42,330 nt of DNA from NCBI RefSeq assembly GCF_025766255.1, contig NW_026516880.1, forward strand, positions 1 to 42,330, given 5' to 3'. The notes under the pieces are model-generated. The model saw only the letters and a list, made by a program, of their open reading frames with translations, did no database searches and was not told where the DNA came from. This stretch comes from Zychaea mexicana (Eukaryota > Mucoromycota > Mucoromycetes > Mucorales > Lichtheimiaceae). Below are positions 1-11,307 of the stretch, in pieces (position 1 is the first letter of the stretch; every line of letters starts with the position of its first letter). Both the position numbers and the translations under genes were made by a program.

Positions 1-68
1 GCATCGTGCTCTTCCTTAGTGTTGTCCTCATCGCCTATGCGCTCGTTTGGCTATTGGACAACAGATAA
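1..68 (+). CDS. 3' end of a gene cut by the window edge; C-terminal membrane segment
   Basis: The frame starting at base 3 is open and ends with TAA at 66-68, giving 21 residues. About 16 of them form an uninterrupted hydrophobic stretch (IVLFLSVVLIAYALVWLL) followed by a short polar tail, DNR. This looks like a C-terminal transmembrane helix of a tail-anchored or multi-pass membrane protein whose body lies upstream of the window. No family can be named from so little sequence. An AATAAA at about 728-733 could belong to the 3' end of this transcript. The alternative is chance hydrophobic sequence, but the length and composition make coding more likely. Confidence 0.45.
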   Translation, partial: IVLFLSVVLIAYALVWLLDNR

Positions 69-1859
69 ATCATGCAATTGCCAAGAATCTAATCGATTGT
101 TTCATCTATTCACAACGAATCTTATATAAAAGGTATGCGTTCCCACCCATCATTAGTTCTTTGGCCTCTTCTCTTCCGCTTCTTTCTCCTTCTCCTTCCT
201 CCTCATCATTAACTGTACGTATAACTCTTGGGAAACGGGATCCATTGCATGAACGTGCGTGTGGTGGTGTGCATGTCTGTCAAGAAGTATCACGACGACT
301 TACGATCAAATCTCTTGCTTTCTTTCATTTCTATAGCCGTCTCCTCCTCGGTCTCGCCCGCCACTTTTTCTTTAAAAAACAACAATCTAAGTGTTACTGC
401 TTTAAAAGAGGAGAGAAGCAAAAGTTTACATAGTGTGTGTCAAAGATGATGATGACTGTAGTATTGATTACTCACGATCGAGCCTCTTCTTTTTTTTGAT
501 TGCTCTCTTGCTCTCTTGCTCTCTCTTGCTCTCTGTACACGACGTAAGTATTCTTTTTTCTATGCTACGCAGATGATGCTTTCTTTCTCTATTACCCGCC
601 GCTATCTATCGCGATGTTGTTATTAACGATTCTTCCCGCTACTATATCCTACAGAGGCGCCTGGCCCCAACCGTAAGCCTAGCCCCATGCGCTAGAGTTT
701 CCGTTTCGCCACAGCGGACATGGATTTAATAAACTTTCACCTCCGTTTATACTCTTTGCTAATAATTGTTGTGTGGTGCTCTATGTAGTCCAGCTGTGGC
801 TGTCGCCCCAATGTGACGTAGTACCTCGTGGGCTGCCCCCCAACTGTGAGTAAAAAGATGATTTTCTTTTTGTTTTCGAGGGTTATAGGGAAGAGTTTCT
901 CTTGCAAGCAGGGGGAAAGGATCTTTTAAGTATGATACTGACATGTGTGCTCACTCTGTTTATATTACATTATAGGTGGTACGCCTTTCTTTTTACTATG
1001 CTTTGTGGCCTGTTCTTCACCATCATGTGTCGTGAAGTAGTATAGAAGATATAGTTACTAACTAGAAATGGATCATCATGTATGTTGCCCGATGTCTGGT
1101 CATCCTTTGTTCCATTACTCAATCGGTGGTGAGTTATCTCTTGAATCTCTTTCACACTATCCACCGGTATGCATTGTTTATTAACCTACCAACTGATGTG
1201 TACTAATTTTTTCTTTTCCTGTATGTTGGCCTTTCCTTGACCTCTCATTTGCACACCCTTTTCTTTATCGTCATTTATTGTTGTGTACACTCCAAAACTT
1301 GTAATTTATATCTCTTCATTTTCCAATCCACGCACAATCACCCCTCCTTGTTTTATACTCTCATGCAAAAATCATATTTTGTTTTATGTCTTGGATATTA
1401 AGACTCAACAATAAAGTACCCCCAGGGTATTTTTTCTCTGGCTCCTTCGCTCTGTAGGCTTACAGTATTAACACGTCCTCGGGATTATTTACCTACTACC
1501 AATTGGTATGTGGCAGGTATAAACGATTATCAGAACGCCAACCTATCTTTATCCTTCTGCGCTTCGTATTTCTAGAGCCTCTTGTCACGCGTTAAAAGGG
1601 ATAAGCTTTACGAGTATTGTGTACATTTGTAATTCTACAAAGACGACTACACATATGAGTAACGACGCATATATGTTATGATTACAAAACCATGACTGAT
1701 GCGCATGTATGGCAGCTGCAATATTTTCTAATCGGCTTCCTTAATCTAACACTGAGGCATCTAAGCAAACATCTTATGGTATCTCCAGGTCAAATGTGGT
1801 ATTGTAAGCATATCCGCGGGTGGATTTCACTTTTATTGAAATGGTAAAAAGTTTTACAA
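69..1859. other. Intergenic stretch, no supported gene
   Basis: It contains pyrimidine-rich low-complexity sequence, including tandem CTCTTGCT-like units at about 500-535. There are scattered splice-like signals, such as GTAAGT at 544 and GTGAGT at 846 with an ATTATAG acceptor near 973. Short frames of 60-130 codons occur on both strands, but none shows a recognisable domain or consistent exon phasing. A non-coding spliced transcript cannot be excluded. Confidence 0.5.
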
Positions 1860-3036
1860 TTATTTCTGTAGCTCGGTTTTCGATTGTAAAAGTGCATGAT
1901 AAAGAGTTAACGTCGACAAGAGTTTTGCATCGGGTGCTATTTTCCATGCGTCCTTCAAAGATACCAGCTTGAGAGTTATGTTCTCGCCTCGGTCTCTCAG
2001 CCCTCCGAGTTTGCCTTCTAGTGCCTCGATGTCGGATCGAGCCATATGCTTGATGCACATAAACAGTCGCACAAACTCATCTACGGACGATTTTGAGAAG
2101 TACATACAACATCAGCGTTGTGAGAAATACGTATAATAAACAAAGACGGATAGCGTAATATAACAAACACATTTAAGTATGACCAGTACTTACCGCAACC
2201 ACCAGCAGAAGGGTACATTCCTTGCCACCGATCACCATAAGCTTTATGAGTAAGATCCACAAGCTCATGCTCTTGGATAGACAATCCTTAGTTGTTATTG
2301 TTGCATATGTAAGTCAATTTTACGAGTTATAAAACTGATGTCAATCACGCATTTTGTTTGACTGCGTGTCTACGTAATTGAACAAGAAAGTATCGGCTCG
2401 AACCTGTCTCCTCGTAAATTTCTCTTGCAGCGGTCCCTGCAAAGTTACCAGAGCCATCCAGCATGCCTGCAGGCAGTTCTGGGAATTCCAAACTGGCAAC
2501 AGGAACCCTCGGTTGCAACGTCAGTAATATTTGGTCCTCTTTTTCGGGACATCGCAATATGATCAACATCGATACTGACCCCCCTCTCTACACAAAATAC
2601 AGTAACAACCCCCACCACCCAAAAACAACAGCATCCCATTGAGAATTGTAAATTAGAAAACACTCGCGCGTGAAAATGAATATACAGAAATGCAGAGGAG
2701 AAAGAAACGGCTACTAAATTTGGGTCTATCTCGTTCATTCTTGCTTACCAAAAACACAATACCGGGGGCAGATTTTCCGGTTTCCTTGTAACGGACGTCC
2801 GCTTTAAACTTTACAAAGCCAAGTTTTCCGGACCCAAACATATCTGTATTTTGTATTTCAACGGAGAGAATGTCCATTTCGCTATTACGTTCACGCTGCG
2901 CCTTTTCCATACGAGCAGCCCATTCTTTGAATGGTCCGAACTCCAAAACTTTGTCTAGTACATCAGTTGTAATGGTAGTATTAGATCCCCCGTGCACTTT
3001 TACGCGCTGATCTGCAATCAAGACGGTATGCGACAT
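1860..3036 (-). CDS. NUDIX hydrolase, ADP-sugar diphosphatase (NUDX14-like)
   Basis: Four exons: 3036-2749, 2587-2404, 2286-2194 and 2080-1860. They join in phase to 261 residues. The family hydrolyses ADP-ribose or ADP-glucose to AMP plus sugar phosphate. The N-terminal half has the conserved run around residues 65-92 (DMFG, GFVKFKADV, KETG, PGIVFL) typical of plant NUDX14. The Nudix box follows at about 137-159: AGMLDG, then REIYEETGL, matching REUxEExGU. The early Glu of the box is not at its usual place, as also seen in NUDX14. The C-terminal segment has APDAKLL like the plant enzymes. The intron 2 donor is GTTCGA, which is unusual, but phase and family alignment support it. An in-frame ATG upstream at 3144 would add 36 residues. 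Family assignment is from remembered similarity; the substrate is inferred. Confidence 0.88.
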
Positions 3037-3738
3037 TGTAACTGACACCGTTTGATTGAAACGTAGCGACTGTACTGGTTCTTTCGTTAAAAGTTGGTGG
3101 TAACAGTGATTGAGGTGAATTAATACCGATCGTAGCGGAAACATCCAAAGTGGCCAAGGCGTTCTATTTTAGGGGTCAGAACCCTCCCGACTTGAGAGTA
3201 AAACAGTTGGGTTTCAGTTCCTCCAGCGCGGGAAATTGATACTACTAACATGTATGTTTGTTTTAGGAAGCCAATTTACTACGTTTATCTACGCAAAGCA
3301 ACAAAAGATAATTGCAACAGTGTAAAGTAAGGGCACACATACTAAAATGACTCTCTCAGCTTAGACACCATCAAGAAGTGGTTTGTGTTTCCATATATGC
3401 CATCTTCAGGGAACTCACAGTACAGCAAAAGAACTTGTACAGATGAAGCATTGCACGTATCTCTTCTTTTCCTTTTTCCTTTTATACTCTCGTTTTTCCC
3501 GGTATAAACTTCTGCACAAGTCACACCAAGCAATCCACCCATCGGGACTACATCCTGAAATCAAGAGCCTTTCTATACTCATATTGACTCTAACGGCTAA
3601 CAAGTATTCCGTATGACGGGGAGGTTTGCGGACACAGGTACGTAATAATATAATATCTGATTGCTATACATAATTCCCGCTTTAAGAAGCCCACTTACAA
3701 CGACTGACGGGATCATTTTTACCTATGTATCCATGCAG
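3037..3738. promoter_or_regulatory. Divergent spacer between NUDIX gene and Fanzor-like remnant
   Basis: This spacer lies upstream of the minus-strand NUDIX gene and before the plus-strand TnpB-like exons. A frame at about 3360-3457 (reading KKWFVFPYMPSSGN) sits behind a TCTCTCAG acceptor-like site and may be a degraded upstream exon. A second frame near 3608-3639 contains LTSIPYDGEVCGH, ends at a CACAG/GTACGT donor, and vaguely recalls the TS-x-x-C zinc-binding part of TnpB. Neither joins cleanly to the supported exons. No TATA box could be placed with confidence. Confidence 0.3.
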
Positions 3739-4315
3739 AAAACAAGAGAACGTGCAACGTACTGGGTTCAAAGACCTCAAGGCGGCTTCATTCCACAGAG
3801 AGGAAGGAAAATAAAGTGCTGTCGAGACCAGGATGGCAATTTGCTGAATCCGGCAAGTGACTGGATACAGGCACGCCCGCAACCGCCAGGTAAAAGCTAA
3901 TTTCTACTAATAAGGTATATAAACATTAGTTATGTTCTGCTGTACTAAATTGGCATGGAATACCATAATAGATTGGGTGATGTGGAAGATTAAAGCTTGC
4001 AATAACCATCCAGAGCCTGATCCAGAGGCTGTGGTATGTTTTCACCCTTTAAACCCACGAAGGATTCTGCCTAATTATATGCTAAAAGTGTTTTGTTTTC
4101 TCATCTAGATTGTAGACCGGGATAAAAATGCGGCATTGAACATAAGAAGCATAGGCATAGCCTATATGAATAATGATGGACATCCAGACTTTCGACCAGA
4201 GGCATTCCTACCACCAGGTGGACAGCTCCCTCAACAAGCGCAACTTCAAGAAGATCAAGAAGAACAGGAGGAACCAGAAAACAATATTTTAGCATTAGAA
4301 AATGATAGGAATTAG
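3739..4315 (+). pseudogene. Fanzor/TnpB-like nuclease, C-terminal remnant
   Basis: Three exons, 3739-3889, 3972-4033 and 4109-4315, have good GT-AG borders and matching phases (1, then 0). They encode about 139 residues ending at TAG. The key motif is VDRDKNAALNIRSIG at the start of the last exon. It matches the RuvC-III signature (D-R-D-x-N-A-A-x-N-I) at the end of TnpB and its eukaryotic relatives, the Fanzor proteins. Cysteines at KCC and KAC upstream could be remains of the zinc ribbon, and an acidic Gln/Glu-rich tail follows. RuvC-I, RuvC-II and the N-terminal domain are missing, because the NUDIX promoter begins just upstream. It is therefore probably a truncated element copy, or a domesticated tail. 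The assignment rests mostly on one motif. Confidence 0.42.
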
Positions 4316-5147
4316 TCGAAATTCCACTACGATTGTATCTCGGGGCCAAGAGAACAGGGCTTTTACTCAACGCGGAAGCCACGGACTCTGGAGTAAGTAC
4401 TAAATCTATTTTCTATGACTGTTTTGAAACATTTGAATCATCACTAATACACTGTCTACATTTGTGGAAAAATTATTTTGACCAACCTCATTCATGTTAC
4501 CCAAACCCAAACTTCTCTCCTTGTCCATACTACATTCCGAGGTCCGCCCTTTCCTTCTCACGTTTTGTTGATGCTTTCTCTATCTGCTTGTTTTATTGCA
4601 TATACTGTATGTATATAACCGTGGTGCTCCAGTATTTTTGCTGCTGCTATCATTTCAGATATACCAAGAGCTGTTCTTCGAGAACTAGAATACTCTAAAG
4701 AGTGTTGGGATGATATATGCTCAGTTTTATGTGCTAAGTGAAGTGTGCTCCAAGTCTGGTTTAAATCTTATTCACATTATATCTATAGGAGCATTCGCTG
4801 CTACGTTGGAATGACCAATAATCGCGTTTCAATAGCAAACTCAACAAATGTCGAGCCGGTCATCGGTGTTGCACCGTTACCTTCGTCCGACGGACCATAA
4901 TTACAGGTTGACACATATACAGCTGCACCTTTGACATAATGAAGGTAAAAGACTGGCATCCAATATCGTTTTTTAAGGCTGTTACAAAAATGCCTAAATA
5001 TGGCTTATTTGACACTTTTGTAACAATTAATCTTGATTAATTTGTCAAAAGATCGACTACCTGCGGTCAGCCTTCTAGACCTTGTTCATGACTAGCGATG
5101 AAGAACAGTCGATTACATCATTGGTATCACATAATTTTATTACCAGC
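4316..5147. other. Spacer, nothing supported
   Basis: The sequence is AT-rich. The longest plus-strand frame (4333-4698) overlaps the end of the TnpB-like exon. It has biased, low-complexity composition with no domain, so it is not called. Confidence 0.5.
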
Positions 5148-5461
5148 TTAGAAAAGGCAACATGAGGTCTTCATCAGCAGTGTCTTAGGAACAACAACCA
5201 GGGTTTGACCTTCGTACTAAAATTTCGGGCAGAAGTTTTCTCCGCGTTTTCTTATACGAAACATTGACACATCCAACATTAAGTGGCAAGGCTTACTTGC
5301 TCCTTCAGCAACGGCAGTATCTGCAAGACAGTACAGTGCTTCTCTTTCAACATTATACTTGTTGTGTCGACTAGCTTTTCTAGTGCCACATTTGGATATT
5401 TTGCTCGACGCAGGGACGTCATAGCCAATAGAAACAGCGTAGCAGCAGGGATGGTTATCAT
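5148..5461 (-). CDS. Small two-exon ORF, unrecognised
   Basis: Exon 1 (5461-5297) ends at a consensus GTAAGC donor and exon 2 (5216-5148) follows an ATTTTAG acceptor. Both junctions are phase 0 and give a 77-residue protein. The start has a signal-like stretch (IPAATLFLLAM) followed by basic SLRRAKYP, then an amphipathic helical body. Exon 2 begins YEGQTLVVVPK. An AATAAA lies about 10 bases beyond the TAA, as expected for a 3' end. No family is recognised. It could be a small genuine gene or a leftover fragment of a larger one. The clean splice phase and nearby polyadenylation signal are the main support. Confidence 0.35.
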
Positions 5462-7133
5462 AGTAGTATGATAACGGGTGATTTACCATCAAAAGCTTAA
5501 AAAAAGCTCTACTTATCTCTTGAGTCTCGAAACTTAATTACTTCGAATATGACCGTTTTACGACACTTGGTTGACAGCGTTTTAGTAACAAACTAAATAG
5601 CCATAAGCAGATATAATTGCAATATCATATACGAAGGCTCTATGTTCATTCTCATTACATTAGCAACCTTGCTTCTTTTTGTAATACGCCATACGTGTAT
5701 AGTGGATCAAAATCACGACACTGATCGCACCGAGTTAGGTATCAATTATGGGCTATGATGCATATCCACGAACCATATGGAGTAGCATCTTTAGAATATA
5801 ATTCGTGGAAGAGATTCACGTCAATCGTTCTTGTGAACACGCAGAAGAGTTCCAAAGAAGAGGATGTTAAGCGGAGTCAGCCCCAAATTGCAACACTTTT
5901 CTATGGCACTGGTTACCATATACAGTTAGTCTTTTCCCTTTAATGAATAACCAACAAAGAGCAGCGGTTCCAACAATCATATAAATTTGTTACTATCTCG
6001 CTATCTCTTATAGCTTATACTGTGTTGAAGTTTGCTCACCCGTTGCTCCATCGGTATACTATCAGAGATACTAAAAGGATAGTCAAGTTTAGAGTAAAGT
6101 CACTTCAAGCCCTTTCAAGAGCAGTAAGTAGTAAAGGTTGGAGCATCTGCTGTCTTGTTTGTATGTAGATTACATTGCGGATATGATAATACATGATGCA
6201 TGCTTCGCTGCCAGGATATTTTCCCACAACGGCCACAGTGACAGCAGCGAGCCAACGACCCCATGTGTGATATAGCAACTCTAAAATGAATCAGATTAAA
6301 TAGGGCTACTAGTAACTTGAAGTCCGTGTAGCTCATATTATAAGCTTGTTATATGTGTATCCTGAGGACGAACGCGAGACTACATAGTCAAGAAAAATGA
6401 TGAGAGGTGGGCCTATTTGTTTACACAGCGTTTAAGTAAAACATTATCCAAGTGTACAATGCGTCAGTGCTATGTACGGTACCAGGTCTAAGCCATTTTT
6501 GGAATCGGGACTTGAAATATGAAATTGCAACAAAATAAAATTTTGTCGGTTTAAGGTGATGTGCATCATACTTTAATCTACTGCTACTGTGAATGGTAGT
6601 CCTCGAGCAATTTAGCCATGTGGGTTTTAACAATCATATCAGTATAAGCATATATACACGTTATGCATATTCTTTTTTCAAATCTTATAAAGCTAATACT
6701 TTTTGCTCTCATATCGACGCTCACTGTCATCACCCAATAAAAATCCGATCCACAATTTGGATATGTTAGTTCGATAGAAGCTTTCGCTGGTATTCTCCCT
6801 ACCCTTTCCCTCTCTCAACATCACCTTTATTTCTCAAGCTCCAGACTCCAGACACCAAGTTGCTGTGTAACACAAAGATGTAACTCGTCTTTATTATCCT
6901 GGAAATGTAAAAGAACAGTTTGTGGTACTGTAAAATATGAATTCGTGCATGAGTGTGTGGTGTATAGAAAAACGTACAAAGACGTGGCTATTAAGTGGAG
7001 AGAAGAAACACCATATTAATTGCGTTATCGTGTTGCTTTCCTACCCTACTGTGAATATTGGCCATTGGGAGGAAGGGTATGCTGTTGCAAACAAAAAATG
7101 TGCCATGTTTCCGTGATAATTAATAATCACTGA
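5462..7133. other. Spacer, nothing supported
   Basis: AT-rich sequence with short frames of at most 73 codons on both strands. None has a domain or supported exon structure. The last few hundred bases are probably the 3' flank of the coiled-coil gene. Confidence 0.5.
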
Positions 7134-8630
7134 CTAGCTTTCTATATAGTCATACACCTGGCTTTTAGTATTTTATCACACGGGAACATACAGTCATTTT
7201 TTCTTCTGTTATTGTCGTTACCTAAATCGGTGTATTGCCACAACAGCATTAAAGCAAGCTCGGCATTTAGAAGTTGGAGATAATACAGGTTCACGAACAC
7301 GGTGTGGTATTCCTAGTTCCTTTAAATACTCTAACGTTTGCGATTCACTAAAAGAGAAGGAAACCCTCAATAAGTATTACAAAGAAAAAAACGTTCTCAA
7401 TCCAATGTTTATCCGCACCATGATTCCAAACTTTTGTTAACAAGCATTAAGTATCTCTTTTGAAAAACTATGTATTAACGGAGTATGGAGATTTAGTGGA
7501 TTGATAACGTGCAAGGCTTGCCCCTTGATTATAAACACATATAGGTTGAGAATGGCTAGGATGTACTTACCGAGTTCAACTCGTCTCTGACGCTCCAATG
7601 CGTATCCATCCTGAGCTTCATTGAGTGCCACTATTAAGCGATTTATTGATAAATCACGTCGCCCATCAGATTGCTCCTGCAGACCGGATCGTTGTGAAGA
7701 TCGCTAGCAGCATATCAATATGTTTGTAAGTTATTCTTCATACAAGTCTTCACCTTTTGTTTCAATGAAATAATTTTAATAAGTTGTGTTACATGTGTTG
7801 GAAATGGTGTCAACGGAGATAATAATACGTTGTTGCTGTTGTCGTTGTTATTGTTTTTCTCACCATCCCGTTGTTCGATCAGTTGCGCTTTTCGTTCAAG
7901 TAGATTATTCAGCCGAGCATGATCTGTTTGTTCCTGTTCGTGATGCTGGTGATATTGGACGCCATTCAATCCATCATAGTCGGTCTCCTGGTACTGATCA
8001 ATAGCATCTTGTCGATCTGTTGCAGCCGCTGGGTTTTCTTCTCTTCTCGACAGGAATTGATCCAGTTGATCCTGTAAGGACTGAATCGAGGCTTCTTGCT
8101 TCGTCACAATATCTTCCAAGCGCGTTTTGTCAATTATTGCTTGTGATAATTCATCCTTTGTAGACTGGACCGTGCTCAATAAACTGGTATTTTCTTCGCG
8201 TAGCCTTCGAACAAGTGACTTCCAGGAAAACTATACTAGAAAATGTAGAATCAAGCCTTTAATTTTTTCATTCTTTATTGTCCTCGTTATTAGTATATAG
8301 CCCAGCTACCAGTAACAGCAGTAACACATCTTACGTTACCTCTGAGTCAATGGCAAACTGTTGCGTTCGATTATCGTTAAAAGACTATAAATGTACACTC
8401 GAGTGTATTAGAGTTCAAATCCATGCGTTCGATTAGTAATTACGACTCTATTTCAATACCACGTTTTCTTGTTCGTTGAATTCACGGCCAATCTCGTCAA
8501 AAAGTGTACGTGGTGGTGCGATGGGAAAATTCCCAGCAGAAAGCGGTCTCGACGATGTTTTCGTGACAAAAGATGACTGAGGTAAATCTTTGCTAAAGAT
8601 GACAGGTGACATATCAGCGTCAATATTCAT
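7134..8630 (-). CDS. Coiled-coil protein, unrecognised family
   Basis: Proposed exons: 8630-8460, 8384-8340, 8230-7754, 7703-7571, 7430-7393, 7347-7222 and 7161-7134. Exons 1-4 and the last two join in phase. The protein starts MNIDADMSPVIF with a short, probably disordered head. It then has a long Glu/Gln/Leu-rich coiled coil (about residues 75-150, for example LEDIVTKQEASIQSLQDQL) and an Asn-rich linker. The last part contains EYLKELGIPHRV and a CRAC motif. It resembles a structural or scaffold protein and no enzyme motif is seen. One problem remains: the 38-nt exon at 7430-7393 leaves phase 0, whereas the clearly coding exon at 7347 needs phase 2. A splice site is therefore misread, or there is a small indel near the run of T at 7381-7391. 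Alternative acceptors would change only a few residues. Confidence 0.62.
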
Positions 8631-8887
8631 TGTAATATAGATTGTAAAACGTGAAGGTAGTTCAGTCGCGAGGTGAAAGAAACACAGCAACAGTTGGCGG
8701 CGTTTTTGCGTTTATTGTCGAAACACAGTAAACCGTTGGCAACAACTGCTGTTATCGTCATAGGAAGCAGCAAATTTCTTGTTCAAGTTGACTCAGGCAT
8801 ACAGATGTGTTAAACGTAAAGGTTTCTTCTTTTGGTTTATTTAGTGATATTCCAATTTGGACAAGTGTATTATTGCAGCTGTTATTG

Positions 8888-11307
8888 TTACAACTTTGCA
8901 CCCATAAATTGGCCGATCTTTGTAGATTGCCGGATGCCCAACTCCAGCATAATTTCTTCAGAGCCGCCAGGTATAGCAAACGCGCGCACTTCACGATACA
9001 GACGCTCAATCTTTTCGCCTTGGCCACCGCGGGTATAGGAAAGGCCACCAAAGATTTGGGCAGCTTCACGGGCGCAGTATTCGAATGTCTGTGTTGCTTG
9101 AGCCTTGCACACTGTATACATGGAGAATCCGTTAATGTAAGTTTTTCGGATACTCTTTGCGAACGGTATACTAGCGCAATCTTTCTCCTGAAAAACCAAA
9201 GTAAAGAAACTTACATGCAATGTTTCCTCCCAGACGGAGGGGCTGCAATTCCAAGGGCATATGAAGTGATTGATACGCCAGGATTTCCATCCATGCATGC
9301 GTTGCTTCGACTTGTCGAATCATGTGAGCGAGCTTATTTCGGATGACTGGATGGTCAATGAGGCGCTTCCCAAAAGTTTTGCGCTTGTGGGCATACTAAA
9401 GCCAAAGAGGGAGAGTCGACAGATTAGTAGTTATTTGGAAGTGTACACGTTCTTGCTTTATGCATCGAAAGGAGTGTAGTTTACCTTGAGACACTCTTCA
9501 ATGCAGACACGAGCGAATCGATTTGCTTGGATGACGATACCCATACGTTCTGCATTAAAGTTCCTGTAGTGAAATATGAGTGGTGTAAGCTAAATAGCTT
9601 ACTATCACTATTCCTTACACTGCATTATTGGCATGTAAAAGCAAGCTTACGCAACAATGTACCGAAAACCTTGGTTTTCTTCACCAATCAAGTTCTCTTT
9701 TGGGACTTTGACATCCTCAAAAGTAACATAGGCAGTGCCGGACGACCAGACACCGGAACAGTGCATCTGACGCGTAGAGACACCAGGCATGGTGCGCTCA
9801 ATTAGCAAGAAGGAGACTCCTTCAAAACCAGGACCGCCGGTACGAACAGCCACAGTAAAGTAGTTGGCGAAAACGCCATTGGTAATCCATTTCTATAAAA
9901 GTGAGAGAGGCGCTGTTCAGTCAAAATTGCTAGGTCCGTTGTTTTCCGCTTTTCTTACCTTTTCGCCATTGACAAGATAGTGGTCACCCATATCCTTAGC
10001 TTCAGTGACCAAGTTTGCGACATCCGATCCACCACTAGGCTCAGTAATAGCTAAGCAAATGAATTCCCTGCCGCTTAAAATGCCAGGAACAACCTTTTTT
10101 TTCAAGTAATCGGAGCCGAACTGGTTGTTTAGAGAAGAAAACGATGGTATTCATTAATATATGCATCATGTCATCAATTTTTTTTATAATCTATAGTTGC
10201 ATACCAGAATAACAGGAGGAAGCCCGATACCGAGACCGCCTATCAAACCCCAAGTTACCTATAGTAATTGAATTTCGCGATTAGAGAAATTCTTTGGGTA
10301 CAAAGATCGCATTATAGAGTGGCATCAAAACATAAAGAGAGCAAATGGATAGATGTTACGCACACCGCCAGAACCACACCGCGACAGCTCATCAGCAACG
10401 ACAACGTTATGGAACGTATCCCAATCTTCAGGCTTGACGCCAGCGGGGTAGCCATAAGGAATCAGGTCAGCGGGTGCATGATGACAGCAAGCAGTGAGGA
10501 TACCAGCCTTGGCTGCTTTTTCGAATAATTCTTGGGGCAATTTCTTGGCTTCGTCCCATTCATAAGTATATGGCATGATTTCCTTTTCGACAAAATCACG
10601 AACGGCCTTGCGCACAGCACGATGCGAGTCATTGTAAAATGGACTATACCAATCCTGATACCTAATAGAAGTTCGAGGAAAAAGGTTATAGTTTCGCTTC
10701 GTCATTAGACGAACAAACTCGTGCATTACATGCTGACTGCTATTTTCAAATCAATTACTTTACCACATTGGATCACCAAACGGCACCATATCACCAAAGG
10801 TTTCTCCGATTTGAAGAGGCGACCGTTCCTCTTCTTCATCTAGAGCAGCTTCCTCGATACCAGTGCCAACTTCACCGATCAGAAACTTTGGTCCGTACTT
10901 TTCGAGAACGGAGGGGCTATGGAACGCGTTGAATTGCTTGGTCGCGTCGGTACCGGATGCCTTGAGAAGAACCTTTTTGCCACCTGAGAAATGGAATGAG
11001 TGCGTTTTCATATAGAGAAACAACTTCTGCTGGCACTAGAGCTAATAATGCTTACCGGGATGATCATCCAGAAAGTTGGTTACATCGTATATTTTGTCAT
11101 TGACAATGATCCAGCTATATCATATTGTGCAAATAATTGAAGGAACGAATGACGCGTGAATGAAAAAATGGCTATTGTTGCCGACAGTTCGCAACTTATG
11201 CAACGCGAGGGTTTTGGCCAGGAAAATGGATAGTGTGAAAAGCAACTTTACCAGTCGTTATCAGACTTATGTTTCGCAACTTCTTCAATCGTGAACTTCT
11301 TAGACAT
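8888..11307 (-). CDS. Cytochrome b5 / acyl-CoA dehydrogenase fusion
   Basis: Ten exons join without phase conflict to 524 residues: 11307-11252, 11114-11056, 10983-10764, 10661-10364, 10258-10205, 10120-9959, 9892-9651, 9563-9485, 9395-9215 and 9111-8888. Residues 1-75 form a cytochrome b5 domain with DDHPGG and predicted heme ligands His37 and His60. An acidic linker follows. The acyl-CoA dehydrogenase body runs to the end. It has CGSGG and GLGIGLPP in the N-terminal domain, the ACAD signature [14 protein letters not shown], and the C-terminal [20 protein letters not shown] and PGGSEEI that bind FAD and close the fold. The enzyme should oxidise an acyl-CoA, and the heme domain suggests internal electron transfer. 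Such fusions are known in fungi; the substrate cannot be read from sequence. The absence of a clear peroxisomal (SKL-type) C-terminus is notable: it ends MGAKL. Confidence 0.93.

Noticed and set aside
3146..3235. tRNA-Leu-like stretch (TGGCCAAGGCG, TTTTAGG, GTTTCAGTTCC)
   Set aside because: The D-loop is missing, acceptor ends do not pair and the T-arm is degenerate; at most a tRNA relic.
8408..8420. GAGTTCAAATCC resembling a tRNA B-box
   Set aside because: It lies in an intron of the coiled-coil gene and no A-box or cloverleaf is found upstream.
8807..9346. Plus-strand 179-codon ORF
   Set aside because: Antisense shadow of the acyl-CoA dehydrogenase C-terminal exons.
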